A DNA stretch of 64,000 nucleotides from Aliivibrio sifiae (lineage in GTDB: Bacteria; Pseudomonadota; Gammaproteobacteria; Enterobacterales; Vibrionaceae), in contig NZ_MSCO01000001.1 of NCBI RefSeq assembly GCF_002954705.1, positions 958,939-1,022,938 of the forward strand, read 5' to 3'. Made by a program: the position numbers and the translations under genes. The notes under the pieces were generated by a model, which saw only the letters and a list, made by a program, of their open reading frames with translations, did no database searches and had not been told where the DNA came from. Below are positions 18,585 through 28,021 of this stretch, one piece after another; position 1 is the stretch's first letter; each line of letters starts with the position of its first letter.

Positions 18585-20153
18585 TTAATATCTCCATTCC
18601 TTGGCGGATAAGTTAAATTTTCTTAATCGATAATCAAGTGAGCCCTTTGAAAGCTCCAATCTATTTGCAACCGTTTGAAGGTGTCCTTGGTGTTTTTCTA
18701 AATATGCCATTAGAACTGTTTTTTCAAATTGTTCGATTTGAGAAGAAAGACTGCCAGTTTGTTGGTTTTCATTCTGTCTCTGAGGGGTCATCATCATGAG
18801 TTCGTTCAAGACTTGAATAATAACGATTTTGTCTAGTTTCTTACTTTCAGGAGCCTCCATACAACAACGTTCAATGATATTTTTGAGTTCACGGACGTTA
18901 CCGGGAAAAGAATAGGTTGTTAGATATTCAATAAACTCTTTGGTTAATTCGGGAGTTGCTTGATGTTGTTCTTGCGCGTAATTGTTGGCAAAGAAATGGC
19001 TGAGTAATGCCACGTCACCTTCTCTTTCTCTTAGAGCAGGAAGGGCAATAGGGAATTGAGCTAATCGAAAATAGAGATCTTGGCGAAATTCCCCTTGTTC
19101 TATTTTCTTTATTAAAGCTTGATGTGTTGCTGAAATGACTTTTACATCAACATCATAAAGGGTGGTTGAACCAAGAGGCCTCACTTTTTTTTCTTCTAAT
19201 ACACGAAGTAATTTAGCTTGTAATGAACTCGGCATATCACCAATTTCATCCAAGAAAAGAATGCCTTTATCTGCCGAGCGTATTAGTCCTATGTAATCTC
19301 TGTCTGCTCCTGTAAATGCGCCTTTTTGATATCCAAATAATTCACTTTCTAATAAATGTTCTGGAATCGAGGCGCAATTTTGAACGACATAAGGTTCGTT
19401 TCTACGATTACCAAATTGATGAATGGCTTTTGCTATCAGCTCTTTACCACTGCCGGTTTCTCCTGTAACTAAGACATTACGATTAATATGCAGGGCTTTA
19501 GAAATGGTTAAGCGGACTGTTTTTATTGCTTGGCTATTACCAATGATATTGAGATCAGAAGGAATATCTGTATTGTTAGCATACGATGTTAGTTTCGCTT
19601 CTAGTGACTTTTGTTGTTTTTTTAGCGCAGAAGCTAAACGATCGACCGCTAAAGAATTCAGAGTATGGATAGTTTGTCGGTCGCTTTGTTTATAAGAAGA
19701 AAAACTTGGGTAATAGAACATCAGAACTCCAGATACTCTTTGTTGGGAATTCTTTAATGGCATGAATTCGACTTCACCATCAGTTAATGAGTAATGTTCT
19801 GATTGTTCAAAAAGCAAATCCTTAATTTCTTCGCTGCATTGGCTAAAATGAAGATTAAAATTACGTCCTTCTGCCATGCAAAGAGTTAAGGTATTGAATT
19901 CTCGATAATCAGTATTAAGACGTTTATTTTTAACGTGATTATGCTCTAAATAGGTTAATTTAATTGTACGTTGATCATTACGTTGAGTATCACCTTCAGC
20001 CATTTTAAAAAGTTGTGTTCCTGATACTTGAGATAAGAAACAAATGACTTTTTGAGCGCCACTATGTTTAAGAACACCAGATAACCAACATTGGGTAAAC
20101 TCACCCAGCTCGTCGTGTTGGTTATTGACGATACTTTGTCCTTGCTTTTGCAT
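18585..20153 (-). CDS. vasH: Sigma-54-dependent T6SS activator VasH
   Basis: AAA+ enhancer-binding protein that opens sigma-54 promoters, classically those of hcp operons. An N-terminal GAF-like sensor (about 1-190) is followed by the AAA+ domain with Walker A GETGSGKE (near 232), the sigma-54 contact loop GAFTGA (near 277), Walker B ILFLDEIGDMP and arginine-finger region, and a Fis-type helix-turn-helix at the end (LQTVANRLELSKGSLDYRLRKF). It lies 2 bp after clpV and 2 bp before the small lipoprotein gene. No sigma-54 consensus was found in the upstream region of tssA, so its targets are probably unlinked hcp or vgrG genes. Confidence 0.95.
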   Translation of the reverse strand: MQKQGQSIVNNQHDELGEFTQCWLSGVLKHSGAQKVICFLSQVSGTQLFKMAEGDTQRNDQRTIKLTYLEHNHVKNKRLNTDYREFNTLTLCMAEGRNFNLHFSQCSEEIKDLLFEQSEHYSLTDGEVEFMPLKNSQQRVSGVLMFYYPSFSSYKQSDRQTIHTLNSLAVDRLASALKKQQKSLEAKLTSYANNTDIPSDLNIIGNSQAIKTVRLTISKALHINRNVLVTGETGSGKELIAKAIHQFGNRRNEPYVVQNCASIPEHLLESELFGYQKGAFTGADRDYIGLIRSADKGILFLDEIGDMPSSLQAKLLRVLEEKKVRPLGSTTLYDVDVKVISATHQALIKKIEQGEFRQDLYFRLAQFPIALPALREREGDVALLSHFFANNYAQEQHQATPELTKEFIEYLTTYSFPGNVRELKNIIERCCMEAPESKKLDKIVIIQVLNELMMMTPQRQNENQQTGSLSSQIEQFEKTVLMAYLEKHQGHLQTVANRLELSKGSLDYRLRKFNLSAKEWRY

Positions 20154-20155
20154 GA

Positions 20156-22738
20156 TTATTCCCCAAATTCACAAAAGACGTGCCCGTCGCTGTCAATATC
20201 GATAGATATTTGGCTTAGAGGTTCTTGTCGAGCGAGCGCTAGTAATATTTGGGAAGAAAATGCAGGCTTTAATTGAGTGTTGATAATGGCATCTATATTT
20301 CTTGCTCCTGTTTCAGTTAATGTGCAACTTTTAGCAATGTGTTGAATGATGTTTTCATTATAAGTAAGTTCTATGTTCTGTTTGGTCAGTTGTGTTTTTA
20401 GCTGTTCTAAACGAATTGAGACTAAGGCTTCCATGCTTTCTAAATCAAGCGAGAAGAAAGGAACGACATTCATTCGGCCGACTAATGCAGGTTTAAAATA
20501 TTGATTTAAGGTTGGACGAATGGCTTTTGTAAGTGCTTCTGTTGTTGGTTTATCGTCTTGATTACAAAGAGCTTCAATCTGATCTGAAGCGAGATTAGAT
20601 GTCATGATAATTAATGTTTGTTTAAAGTTTATTTCACGACCTTCACCATCATTAGCGGTGCCTTTATCAAAGATTTGGTAAAAGATATTCATTACTTCAG
20701 GATCTGCTTTTTCTACTTCATCTAATAGAATCACTGAGTATGGTCTTTGACGTACCGCTTCAGTTAATACGCCGCCTTCACCATAGCCAACGTAGCCCGG
20801 AGGAGATCCAATTAAACGAGAGACGGTATGTTTTTCTTGAAATTCTGACATATTGATCGTGGTAAGGAATTGTTCTCCGCCATACATTAAATCAGCAATG
20901 GCTTGTGCCGTTTGTGTTTTTCCTACGCCACTTGGACCAACAAACAGGAATACACCAGTAGGCGCATTGGGATTATTAAGTCCGGCAGCGGTTGCTTGGA
21001 TCGCTTTTTCTAAAGCGATGACGGCTTGGTCTTGACCCTTAATTTGCTCTTTAAGTTGTGCTTTTATATTCAATACTTGGGTTGCTTGACCTCGTTGTAA
21101 GGTACTCATTGGAATCCCTGTCCAGTGAGACACTACTTCAGCAATCAGTGATGGGCAAGTTTCATAATTAACTAAAGAACCCGATGATTGAGCTTCAAGG
21201 AGTTGTTGATAAATCTCTTGTTGATTACAGATTAAACGTTCACGATCTTCATCATTAGCGCATTGTGATATATCAATTCTTGATGTTAAAAGTGCTTCCG
21301 CTAATTCTTTTTGTATTGACCATTTCAGTTCTAATTCATTGGCTTGTTCTTGGGTGTGTATAAGTGTGGATTTAAGATTCAGAATAATATTTGTGTCAAT
21401 AGAAAGTCCAGCTTGCTGGTCTCTTACTACATAATTGAGTTCACGTTGAGTAATGGTAATCGTGTGTAAAAGTGCTTCTAATGGTTCAGGCTTGGCTTTT
21501 AGATTGATCTTGACACGAGCACAGGCTGTATCAAGAAGATCGATGGCTTTGTCTGGTAGTTGTCGGCCACTAATGTATCGAGCTGATAGTTCAGCAGCGG
21601 CAATAATGGCATCGTCTCGTACATAGACACCATGGCTTTCTTCATAGCATCCAGCTAAACCGCGTAATATAGTCACGGCTTGTTCTACCGTTGGCTCGTT
21701 CACTTTGACGGGTTGGAAGCGTCGTGCTAATGCGGGATCCTTTTCAATGTATTTTTTATATTCTGACCATGTAGTTGCACCAATAGTCCGAAGCTCTCCA
21801 CGAGCAAGAGCTGGTTTTAATAGGTTTGCTGCGTCGTTACTGCCACCTTGACCACCAGCACCAATAAGCGTATGTGCTTCATCAATAAAAAGAATGATAG
21901 GCATTGGGTTTTCTTGAACTGCGGTAATGACAGAGTTAAGACGACGTTCAAATTCCCCCTTAATGCTTGCTCCTGCTTGTAATAATCCTAGATCGAGCGA
22001 AAGAAGAGAGACATGTTCTAATAATTCAGGAACTTCACCTTGTACTATTTTTATTGCTAAGCCTTCAACCAGTGCGGTTTTCCCTACACCAGCCTCACCA
22101 ACAATCATCGGATTGTTTTTACGGCGACGAGCTAAAATGTCGATCATTTGTCTGATCTCACTGTCTCGACATAGAACAGGGTCTATCTTTTTTTCTTTTG
22201 CTAATTGAGTGTAATTGGTTGTATAGGATTCAAGCGCATTTTGATGCTCATGATTTGTTGATTTTTTTTGTTCTGTGGAATTAATTAAACCTTCGACTTG
22301 CTGTTTTAATGATGTAGCTGGAATAACACTTAGTTCTCGATAATAGGGTGTGTGTCCATATTTATTAGGGTGAGTAAGCAAGGTTAATAATAAATTAGCT
22401 GCAAGTATTTCTGAGAGTTGCATTTCAAGCATGGAATACAAGTAGCTCTCTTGTAGCCATTCAATTAAAGCAGTCGAAAGTACAGGGTGGTTGCTTTCAG
22501 AAGATGTATTTTTTCTACCGTGTTGTAATGCTTCAATTAAATGTTCGGTAGAAACATGATATTGCTGACAGGCTTTATTCCAAAAACTCTGGGGGTCATT
22601 AAGTGCCGCGAGAATAAAGTCTTCACAAAGCACTTCATTCCCTCCACGAGTAACGCAGAGTTGAGCCGCTTGTTCTAATGCTAAGTGAGATTCTTTATCT
22701 AATGTTTTAATTAGTTGAGGTAGTTCTACGTTAATCAT
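20156..22738 (-). CDS. tssH: T6SS sheath-recycling ATPase ClpV (TssH)
   Basis: Hexameric Clp/Hsp100 ATPase that unfolds and recycles contracted TssBC sheath. A ClpV-type N domain (about 1-150) precedes two AAA+ modules, with Walker A GEAGVGKT near 212 and GPSGVGKT near 602, Walker [10 protein letters not shown] and [10 protein letters not shown], and a short coiled middle domain with clear sequence between them. Length 860 is normal. It overlaps tssG by 4 bp, and vasH follows after 2 bp. Confidence 0.97.
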   Translation of the reverse strand: MINVELPQLIKTLDKESHLALEQAAQLCVTRGGNEVLCEDFILAALNDPQSFWNKACQQYHVSTEHLIEALQHGRKNTSSESNHPVLSTALIEWLQESYLYSMLEMQLSEILAANLLLTLLTHPNKYGHTPYYRELSVIPATSLKQQVEGLINSTEQKKSTNHEHQNALESYTTNYTQLAKEKKIDPVLCRDSEIRQMIDILARRRKNNPMIVGEAGVGKTALVEGLAIKIVQGEVPELLEHVSLLSLDLGLLQAGASIKGEFERRLNSVITAVQENPMPIILFIDEAHTLIGAGGQGGSNDAANLLKPALARGELRTIGATTWSEYKKYIEKDPALARRFQPVKVNEPTVEQAVTILRGLAGCYEESHGVYVRDDAIIAAAELSARYISGRQLPDKAIDLLDTACARVKINLKAKPEPLEALLHTITITQRELNYVVRDQQAGLSIDTNIILNLKSTLIHTQEQANELELKWSIQKELAEALLTSRIDISQCANDEDRERLICNQQEIYQQLLEAQSSGSLVNYETCPSLIAEVVSHWTGIPMSTLQRGQATQVLNIKAQLKEQIKGQDQAVIALEKAIQATAAGLNNPNAPTGVFLFVGPSGVGKTQTAQAIADLMYGGEQFLTTINMSEFQEKHTVSRLIGSPPGYVGYGEGGVLTEAVRQRPYSVILLDEVEKADPEVMNIFYQIFDKGTANDGEGREINFKQTLIIMTSNLASDQIEALCNQDDKPTTEALTKAIRPTLNQYFKPALVGRMNVVPFFSLDLESMEALVSIRLEQLKTQLTKQNIELTYNENIIQHIAKSCTLTETGARNIDAIINTQLKPAFSSQILLALARQEPLSQISIDIDSDGHVFCEFGE

Positions 22739-23772
22739 AATGTCTTTCCTGAAAGTGTAATACGGCCTTCATTAGCACTTGAACCTAGCCAGCTCGTCCA
22801 ACCTAAGCAGCATTCGTTGCTGTCTGATAGCGTTAATGGACGGGGTTCTCCGTTTTTTAAATGAAGTTGAATATCAAAATCGAGTGGATCTTTGACAGTA
22901 AATTGAACCAGTCTGTTTAAAGTGAACCAGTTTGGTTTATTTATTAAAAATGAATGGAAGTGCTCCCATGTTAATTGCGTAATATGGATACGAAATTTAT
23001 TAGCACGATCGGGAGCATTGTCTCCCAATACTGAGCTATTTGATAGTGATGCGTTACTTTGGCCTAAAGCACAAAGTTGTGTGGTAGGGATTTGGCAGTG
23101 ACGTAAAATACATTCTTCAATGTAAATATCGGGATGCTGAAAGTAATAACGCAGCAGCGCTTCAATCGTATTTGCAGAACGAACTCGTTGACTAAGTAAG
23201 CCCAAATAAGGGAAAAGTCGTGGCCAGTTAATCGATTTATCTTCTCTGAGTTCCTCACTTTTTAGTCCTAATAACGCAAAAATATGTTGAGAAAAAGGGT
23301 CATTAGCTCCTTCTCTAAATGCCGCGTTATATCGGTATTTTTGCCATACGGTTCGAATGAGGCGATGGAGGCGGTGATGGAAAATATCTAAGAATGGCTT
23401 AAGAACATTATTCTCATCTTGTGATAAATAATCATTATAGTAATGGGGTAATGGAGATGATGCCCCGATCAGAGAAAGCATGTTTAGCGTTAGAGTCACT
23501 TTTGGTAATTTATCGCTATGTATTGCGATAGACACCGATTGGATTTCTCGTGGTGCAAAACCCTGTGAAGCATTCGCAATAAATTGAATGCGCTCATACG
23601 CTAGATCATGAGGTAAATCATAATGCAGACTCAACTGGTGGCAAATATGATCCAACGCTTTCATTAGTGATAAATGGCCGATGTGTTTGATCGAAAGATC
23701 AAGGTCTTCCACAAGAGTTGTTATTTGTTTAAGCATTAGATTAGAGGTTGCTGTCCCATTCGTGGTTGCCAT
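22735..23772 (-). CDS. tssG: T6SS baseplate protein TssG (VasB)
   Basis: Baseplate wedge subunit that acts with TssF and TssE. Recognised from FANASQGFAPREI, LSLIGASSPLPHYYNDYL and the family length of 345. The start at 23772 has an excellent GGAGGAG ribosome binding site inside the tssF coding region, giving a 37-bp overlap. A second in-frame ATG at 23736 forms TAATG with the tssF stop but has no ribosome binding site, so the longer form is preferred. Confidence 0.94.
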   Translation of the reverse strand: MATTNGTATSNLMLKQITTLVEDLDLSIKHIGHLSLMKALDHICHQLSLHYDLPHDLAYERIQFIANASQGFAPREIQSVSIAIHSDKLPKVTLTLNMLSLIGASSPLPHYYNDYLSQDENNVLKPFLDIFHHRLHRLIRTVWQKYRYNAAFREGANDPFSQHIFALLGLKSEELREDKSINWPRLFPYLGLLSQRVRSANTIEALLRYYFQHPDIYIEECILRHCQIPTTQLCALGQSNASLSNSSVLGDNAPDRANKFRIHITQLTWEHFHSFLINKPNWFTLNRLVQFTVKDPLDFDIQLHLKNGEPRPLTLSDSNECCLGWTSWLGSSANEGRITLSGKTL

Positions 23773-25487
23773 GAATAGTCTCCTCCATCAGTACTTGTTA
23801 CGTTAAGTTGGTTAAATGAATTTATACTGGTGTAAAGAGAAAGGAATTCATTGATAACACTGGCAAACAAATACAGCTCACCCTCACATAGAAAGTGTTT
23901 ACTATTGAGCTGTAAATGCGTATTCATTGCTCGAACAGGAGCACCTTCATAAAGCATATCGCTTGGTTTTGTGGTTATGTTTTCGATGCCATCAATCAAT
24001 CGTTGGTGTTTTTTCCCTTTAGCATCATCTTGCTGCCCTGCAAAATCATAAGCCAATAAGATACGCTTGAATGCTTCTGGCTTTGTTAGTGATAAATAGT
24101 TGAGAGACATATTTGAGATCAAAGACCAGAGCCCATCTTTTTCAATGGGGGGAGTATAACAAGGAGTAACGGCACGAATGTTGGTAAACTCGACAGAGCC
24201 TGTCGTTTGCGATGTGGTTTGGGTTATCGAATCAATTGCCAAACGCTGTGCTAAAGGACCATTACATGCAGTAACACCAAGGGAAACGGTTATATTTTTG
24301 GTAAAGGTATACTGAGAACGGAATGATAAATAGGTATCAAAATGCCCAGTTACAATGTTCTTTTCTTGTCGAATACTGTAATAGTTTGAATATTTATCAG
24401 AATCGTTATGTTCAAAAGATTCGAAATGATAAAAATCTATACGTCCTTTTTGACCAGGGTTCCAGCCATGGACTTCTTCAATCGATAAAATAGTGCTTTG
24501 GTTGTCATTTAATGATGAGGGCTTGATCTTATATTGATCTTTACGATGTGTTAATAAAAGTGGCTGCGTATCTGTTTTAAATGAATTCACAATCGGAGTA
24601 CAAAACAGTTCTGGTTGTACGCGATTAGCATAAAAAGGTTGGTGAGTAATATTGGCTAAAGTGAATTTGATATCGACGTATTTACAGCCTTCACTAAACG
24701 AAGCTGGCCAAACTGGCAACTCGGTTAAGTCAATGTAGTAATATTTTTCAGGATAACAAAAAAACTCTTGGATGTGGCGATAACCTTCAAATGTGTTTAG
24801 TGGGTAATCAAAGAGATTTTGATCAGTAGAAAAACCAACAGATTGAATGCTTTCTGTTGGGAAGGTACTTCGATTAATCAGTTCTTGGTTATCATTTAAT
24901 GCACAGAATTCAGCTTGGGTTGTGGCAGAACGTAAGGCCATGATTAAAGAAAGACAGCTTGCTTTATCGCCATTAAAATGAATTTTAAGTTTTGACATTC
25001 CTAATGAATGAAGGTTGATACCAGAATCTAGTTTTAGACGAAGTTGATATATTCCTCCATTCCCATTTGCCATAAATGATGAAGAATGGATAGAGATAGG
25101 GTAAATATCAATGTCGTAACACGTTTTGAATTGGCACTGAATACCATCAATAGGTTGACTTAATACTTCTGTACCGCGAGGTATTCGTGTTTTTTGTGTT
25201 AATTCACTAACAGGAGTGAATCTTAATGTACTCATTGCTGGTATAGCTTGAACGTAGTTTGGCCACAATAATCGCATTAGTGAATGAGTTAATTCTGGTA
25301 GTTGATTATCTAAACGTTGGTGTAAACGGCCAACTAAAAAAGCAAAGCCCTCAAACAAGCGTTCAATATCAGGATCGAGTCCTTCTTGACCAAGAAAGGG
25401 TGCCAAAGCTGGATTTTCTTCAGAGAATGATTTCCCAAGTTCTCGTAAGGCAACCAGTTCAGATTGATAATAGTTATTAAAACTCAT
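23736..25487 (-). CDS. tssF: T6SS baseplate protein TssF (VasA)
   Basis: Core baseplate wedge protein. It opens NNYYQSELVALRELGKSFSE and continues PALAPFLGQEGLDPDIERL and EGFAFLVGRLHQRLDNQLPE, the family signature. Length 583 is normal. It overlaps tssE by 4 bp upstream and tssG by 37 bp downstream, so synthesis of the three baseplate proteins is coupled. Confidence 0.96.
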   Translation of the reverse strand: MSFNNYYQSELVALRELGKSFSEENPALAPFLGQEGLDPDIERLFEGFAFLVGRLHQRLDNQLPELTHSLMRLLWPNYVQAIPAMSTLRFTPVSELTQKTRIPRGTEVLSQPIDGIQCQFKTCYDIDIYPISIHSSSFMANGNGGIYQLRLKLDSGINLHSLGMSKLKIHFNGDKASCLSLIMALRSATTQAEFCALNDNQELINRSTFPTESIQSVGFSTDQNLFDYPLNTFEGYRHIQEFFCYPEKYYYIDLTELPVWPASFSEGCKYVDIKFTLANITHQPFYANRVQPELFCTPIVNSFKTDTQPLLLTHRKDQYKIKPSSLNDNQSTILSIEEVHGWNPGQKGRIDFYHFESFEHNDSDKYSNYYSIRQEKNIVTGHFDTYLSFRSQYTFTKNITVSLGVTACNGPLAQRLAIDSITQTTSQTTGSVEFTNIRAVTPCYTPPIEKDGLWSLISNMSLNYLSLTKPEAFKRILLAYDFAGQQDDAKGKKHQRLIDGIENITTKPSDMLYEGAPVRAMNTHLQLNSKHFLCEGELYLFASVINEFLSLYTSINSFNQLNVTSTDGGDYSWQPRMGQQPLI

Positions 25488-25909
25488 GCTGCACCTTGCA
25501 TATTAAGGTGGTTAGTTTTTTGACCGCTTGTTTGAGCATGAGTTGTAAATGAAATAGGGGTGCATTTACCATTGAATATAATGTCACCCTGAACATCAAA
25601 ATACAGGTGAAGTGGGCTATAAATATCGCCTAGATAATGTACTTTAATGTTAGTTATGCGTTTTTCATAATGGTGGATTACCCTTTCAACCTCTCTTTTT
25701 ACATGAATTATGGCGTCATGAGGTGTCATATGAGACATATTAAGGTCGGGTAAACCTAAGTCTGGACATATAAGAGCATCGCCTTGTCGGGTTGATAATA
25801 GTTGAGCGACATGCAAGCGAATAGACTCTGTAATCTCTAACGATGTAGAGACAAGATTATGTTGTGTTGTCCCTGTTAATAATCGCTCAAATAGTCGTTG
25901 TGATGCCAT
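25484..25909 (-). CDS. tssE: T6SS baseplate protein TssE (gp25-like)
   Basis: Homologue of phage T4 gp25 that starts sheath assembly at the baseplate. The frame shows LFERLLTG at the N terminus, IRLHVAQLLSTRQGDALICPDLGLPDLN (EPR-like core region) and ENRI-type strand KRITNIKVHYLG. Length 141 is normal. It is the first gene after the 86-bp tssC-tssE gap that carries a strong hairpin, and it overlaps tssF by 4 bp. Confidence 0.93.
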   Translation of the reverse strand: MASQRLFERLLTGTTQHNLVSTSLEITESIRLHVAQLLSTRQGDALICPDLGLPDLNMSHMTPHDAIIHVKREVERVIHHYEKRITNIKVHYLGDIYSPLHLYFDVQGDIIFNGKCTPISFTTHAQTSGQKTNHLNMQGAA

Positions 25910-25962
25910 GTGTAATTAATCCTTAAAGTGGTAAAGTATCCGACAATTTATGTGCTTGTAAT

Positions 25963-25989
25963 CCCTCAGTGTTTATTAAGCACTGAGGG
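25963..25989 (-). promoter_or_regulatory. Intra-operon hairpin between tssC and tssE
   Basis: Perfect 9-bp stem (CCCTCAGTG with CACTGAGGG) with a 9-nt loop, just after the tssC stop. On the transcribed strand it is followed by ATTACAAGC, not a T run, so it is not a standard terminator. It may protect the upstream tssABC message or mark a processing point, matching the far higher need for sheath proteins than for baseplate proteins. The role is inference. Confidence 0.6.
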
Positions 25990-25995
25990 GACTTA

Positions 25996-27471
25996 TTATT
26001 CTTGGTCTAACTTACCAACCAATGAGAGTGTGAAATCAGATCCCATGTATTTAAAATGAGGGCGAACAGATAGATTTACGCGATACCAGCCTGGGCTTCC
26101 TTCAACATCGCAGACTTCAATATTTGCAGCTCGTAGAGGGCGGCGACTGCGAACCTCTGCTGGTGGGTTTTCTTGATCTGCTATGTATTGACGGATCCAA
26201 GAGTTTAGCTCTTGTTCTAAATCGGTTCTCTCTTTCCAGCTGCCAATTTGTTCGCGCTGTAATACTTTAATGTAATGAGCTAGACGACTAATAATGAACA
26301 GATATGGAAGTTGAGTTCCTAGGCGATAGTTAAGCTCTTTATTTTTACCTTCTTCACTATTACCAAAAAATTTAGCTTTTTGAACTGAGTTTGCAGAGAA
26401 GAAAGCTGCATTATCAGATCCTTTGCGCATAGTTAACGCAATAAAGCCTTCTTCAGCCAGCTCATATTCTCGGCGATCTGAGACTAATACTTCGGTTGGG
26501 ATCTTTGTTTCAATATCGCCCATACTTTCAAAGTGATGAAGGGGAAGATCTTCAACTGCGCCACCAGATTGTGGCCCGATAATGTTTGGGCACCAACGGA
26601 AGTTAGCAAAACTTTCAGTTATACGAGTCGCCATTGTAAAAGCAGTATTGCCCCACAAATAATCTTCATGAGTAGCAGAGACATTTTCATGGTAATTAAA
26701 TGTTTTAACTGGATTGTCTTCAGGGTCATAAGGCTGACGTAGCAAGAATCGAGGCAGGGTTAATCCGACAAATCGGGAATCTTCTTGTTCACGGAATTTT
26801 TGCCACTTTGAGTATTGTGGGCTTTCAAAATGATCACTTAGATCTTTTAAATCAGGTAACCCTTCAAAAGATTCCAAACCAAAGAATTTAGGCCCTGCAG
26901 CTGAAATGAATGGGGCATGAGCCATCGCAGCTACAGAAGCCAAGTTTTGTAGATTTTTAATATCGGGCGCAGAAGGACCAAAGTGATAGTTACCAATAAT
27001 AGCGCCGACAGGTTGGCCACCAAACGTGCCAAACTCGTTAGTGTAGACATGCTTATAGAGACCTGATTGGGTAATATCTGAGGCATCTTCGAAATCCTCT
27101 AATAAATCATTTTTTGATATGCTAATGACTTCAATTTTAATGTTTTCACGGAAGTCGGTACGATCAACAAGTAATTTTAATCCACGCCATGAAGATTCTA
27201 ATTGTTGAAATGATTCATGATGTAGGATTTCATCGACTTGCTGACTTAACTTTTGATCGATTTCTGTAATCATTTTGTCTATAAGTGCTTTTTTGACTGG
27301 TTCTTCTTGGTTTTGTGGTTTTAGTAGCTCTTCAATGAAAGCACTAACACCGCGTTTAGCAATACCATAGGTTTCATCTTCTGGTGTTAAATTGGTTTGA
27401 GCTACGATTTGATCAAGAAGGCCGACGGTAATGTCATTTTGTGCTTCTTGAACTGTACTTACGTCTGTCAT
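25996..27471 (-). CDS. tssC: T6SS large sheath subunit TssC (VipB)
   Basis: Large subunit of the contractile sheath that forms heterodimers with TssB. Typical segments are LLDQIVAQT, FQQLESSWRGLKLLVDRTDF, GAIIGNYHFGPSAPDIKNLQ, FMLRQPYDP-like RFLLRQPYDPEDNPV and the C-terminal LVGKLDQE. Length 491 is normal. The gene follows tssB after 3 bp. Confidence 0.97.
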   Translation of the reverse strand: MTDVSTVQEAQNDITVGLLDQIVAQTNLTPEDETYGIAKRGVSAFIEELLKPQNQEEPVKKALIDKMITEIDQKLSQQVDEILHHESFQQLESSWRGLKLLVDRTDFRENIKIEVISISKNDLLEDFEDASDITQSGLYKHVYTNEFGTFGGQPVGAIIGNYHFGPSAPDIKNLQNLASVAAMAHAPFISAAGPKFFGLESFEGLPDLKDLSDHFESPQYSKWQKFREQEDSRFVGLTLPRFLLRQPYDPEDNPVKTFNYHENVSATHEDYLWGNTAFTMATRITESFANFRWCPNIIGPQSGGAVEDLPLHHFESMGDIETKIPTEVLVSDRREYELAEEGFIALTMRKGSDNAAFFSANSVQKAKFFGNSEEGKNKELNYRLGTQLPYLFIISRLAHYIKVLQREQIGSWKERTDLEQELNSWIRQYIADQENPPAEVRSRRPLRAANIEVCDVEGSPGWYRVNLSVRPHFKYMGSDFTLSLVGKLDQE

Positions 27472-27474
27472 GGA

Positions 27475-27972
27475 TTATTCCTTTTCCTTTGCTAAACCTA
27501 ACTCGTTTAGTAATTTTTCACGTGCACTTTCATCAACTAGAGCATCTTCGATCGCTTTTCTAAATGAAGGTGCATTTCCTAATGGACCTTTTAGAGAAAC
27601 AAGAGCTTCACGTAGATCCATTAAGCCTTTTAATTCAGGCACTTGTTCTACAATGCTGGCAGGATCAAAATCATTGATTTTTTTAAATGAAAGATCGACC
27701 GCTATTTTTTCAGGGCCTTCGCCATCTTGAAGTTGGTTTTTTACACCAAATGAAATATTCAGATTTTGCTTTTCAATGACATCATTAAAATTGCTTTTAT
27801 CGACACTGAATGGTTTTCTGTCTTCGAGTTGTCGTTCATCGTCTTGAAGAGTGAAATCACCCAGTACCATCATTTTTAGTGGCAATTCAAGCTCTTCGGC
27901 TGAATCAGAGGTTGCTGGTTTGAATGTCACATTTACACGCTCTTTTGGCGCGACAGATCCATCTTTTGACAT
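27475..27972 (-). CDS. tssB: T6SS small sheath subunit TssB (VipA)
   Basis: Small sheath subunit. Family features are KERVNVTFKP near the N terminus, LELPLKMMVLGDFT, and the C-terminal helix that ClpV-type unfoldases contact in related sheaths. Length 165 is normal. It is 49 bp after tssA, with a GGAGC ribosome binding site before the ATG. Confidence 0.96.
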   Translation of the reverse strand: MSKDGSVAPKERVNVTFKPATSDSAEELELPLKMMVLGDFTLQDDERQLEDRKPFSVDKSNFNDVIEKQNLNISFGVKNQLQDGEGPEKIAVDLSFKKINDFDPASIVEQVPELKGLMDLREALVSLKGPLGNAPSFRKAIEDALVDESAREKLLNELGLAKEKE

Positions 27973-28021
27973 GGGGGCTCCTAGATTTGTAATTTAAGAA
28001 CAGCTCAAATATATAAACTGT

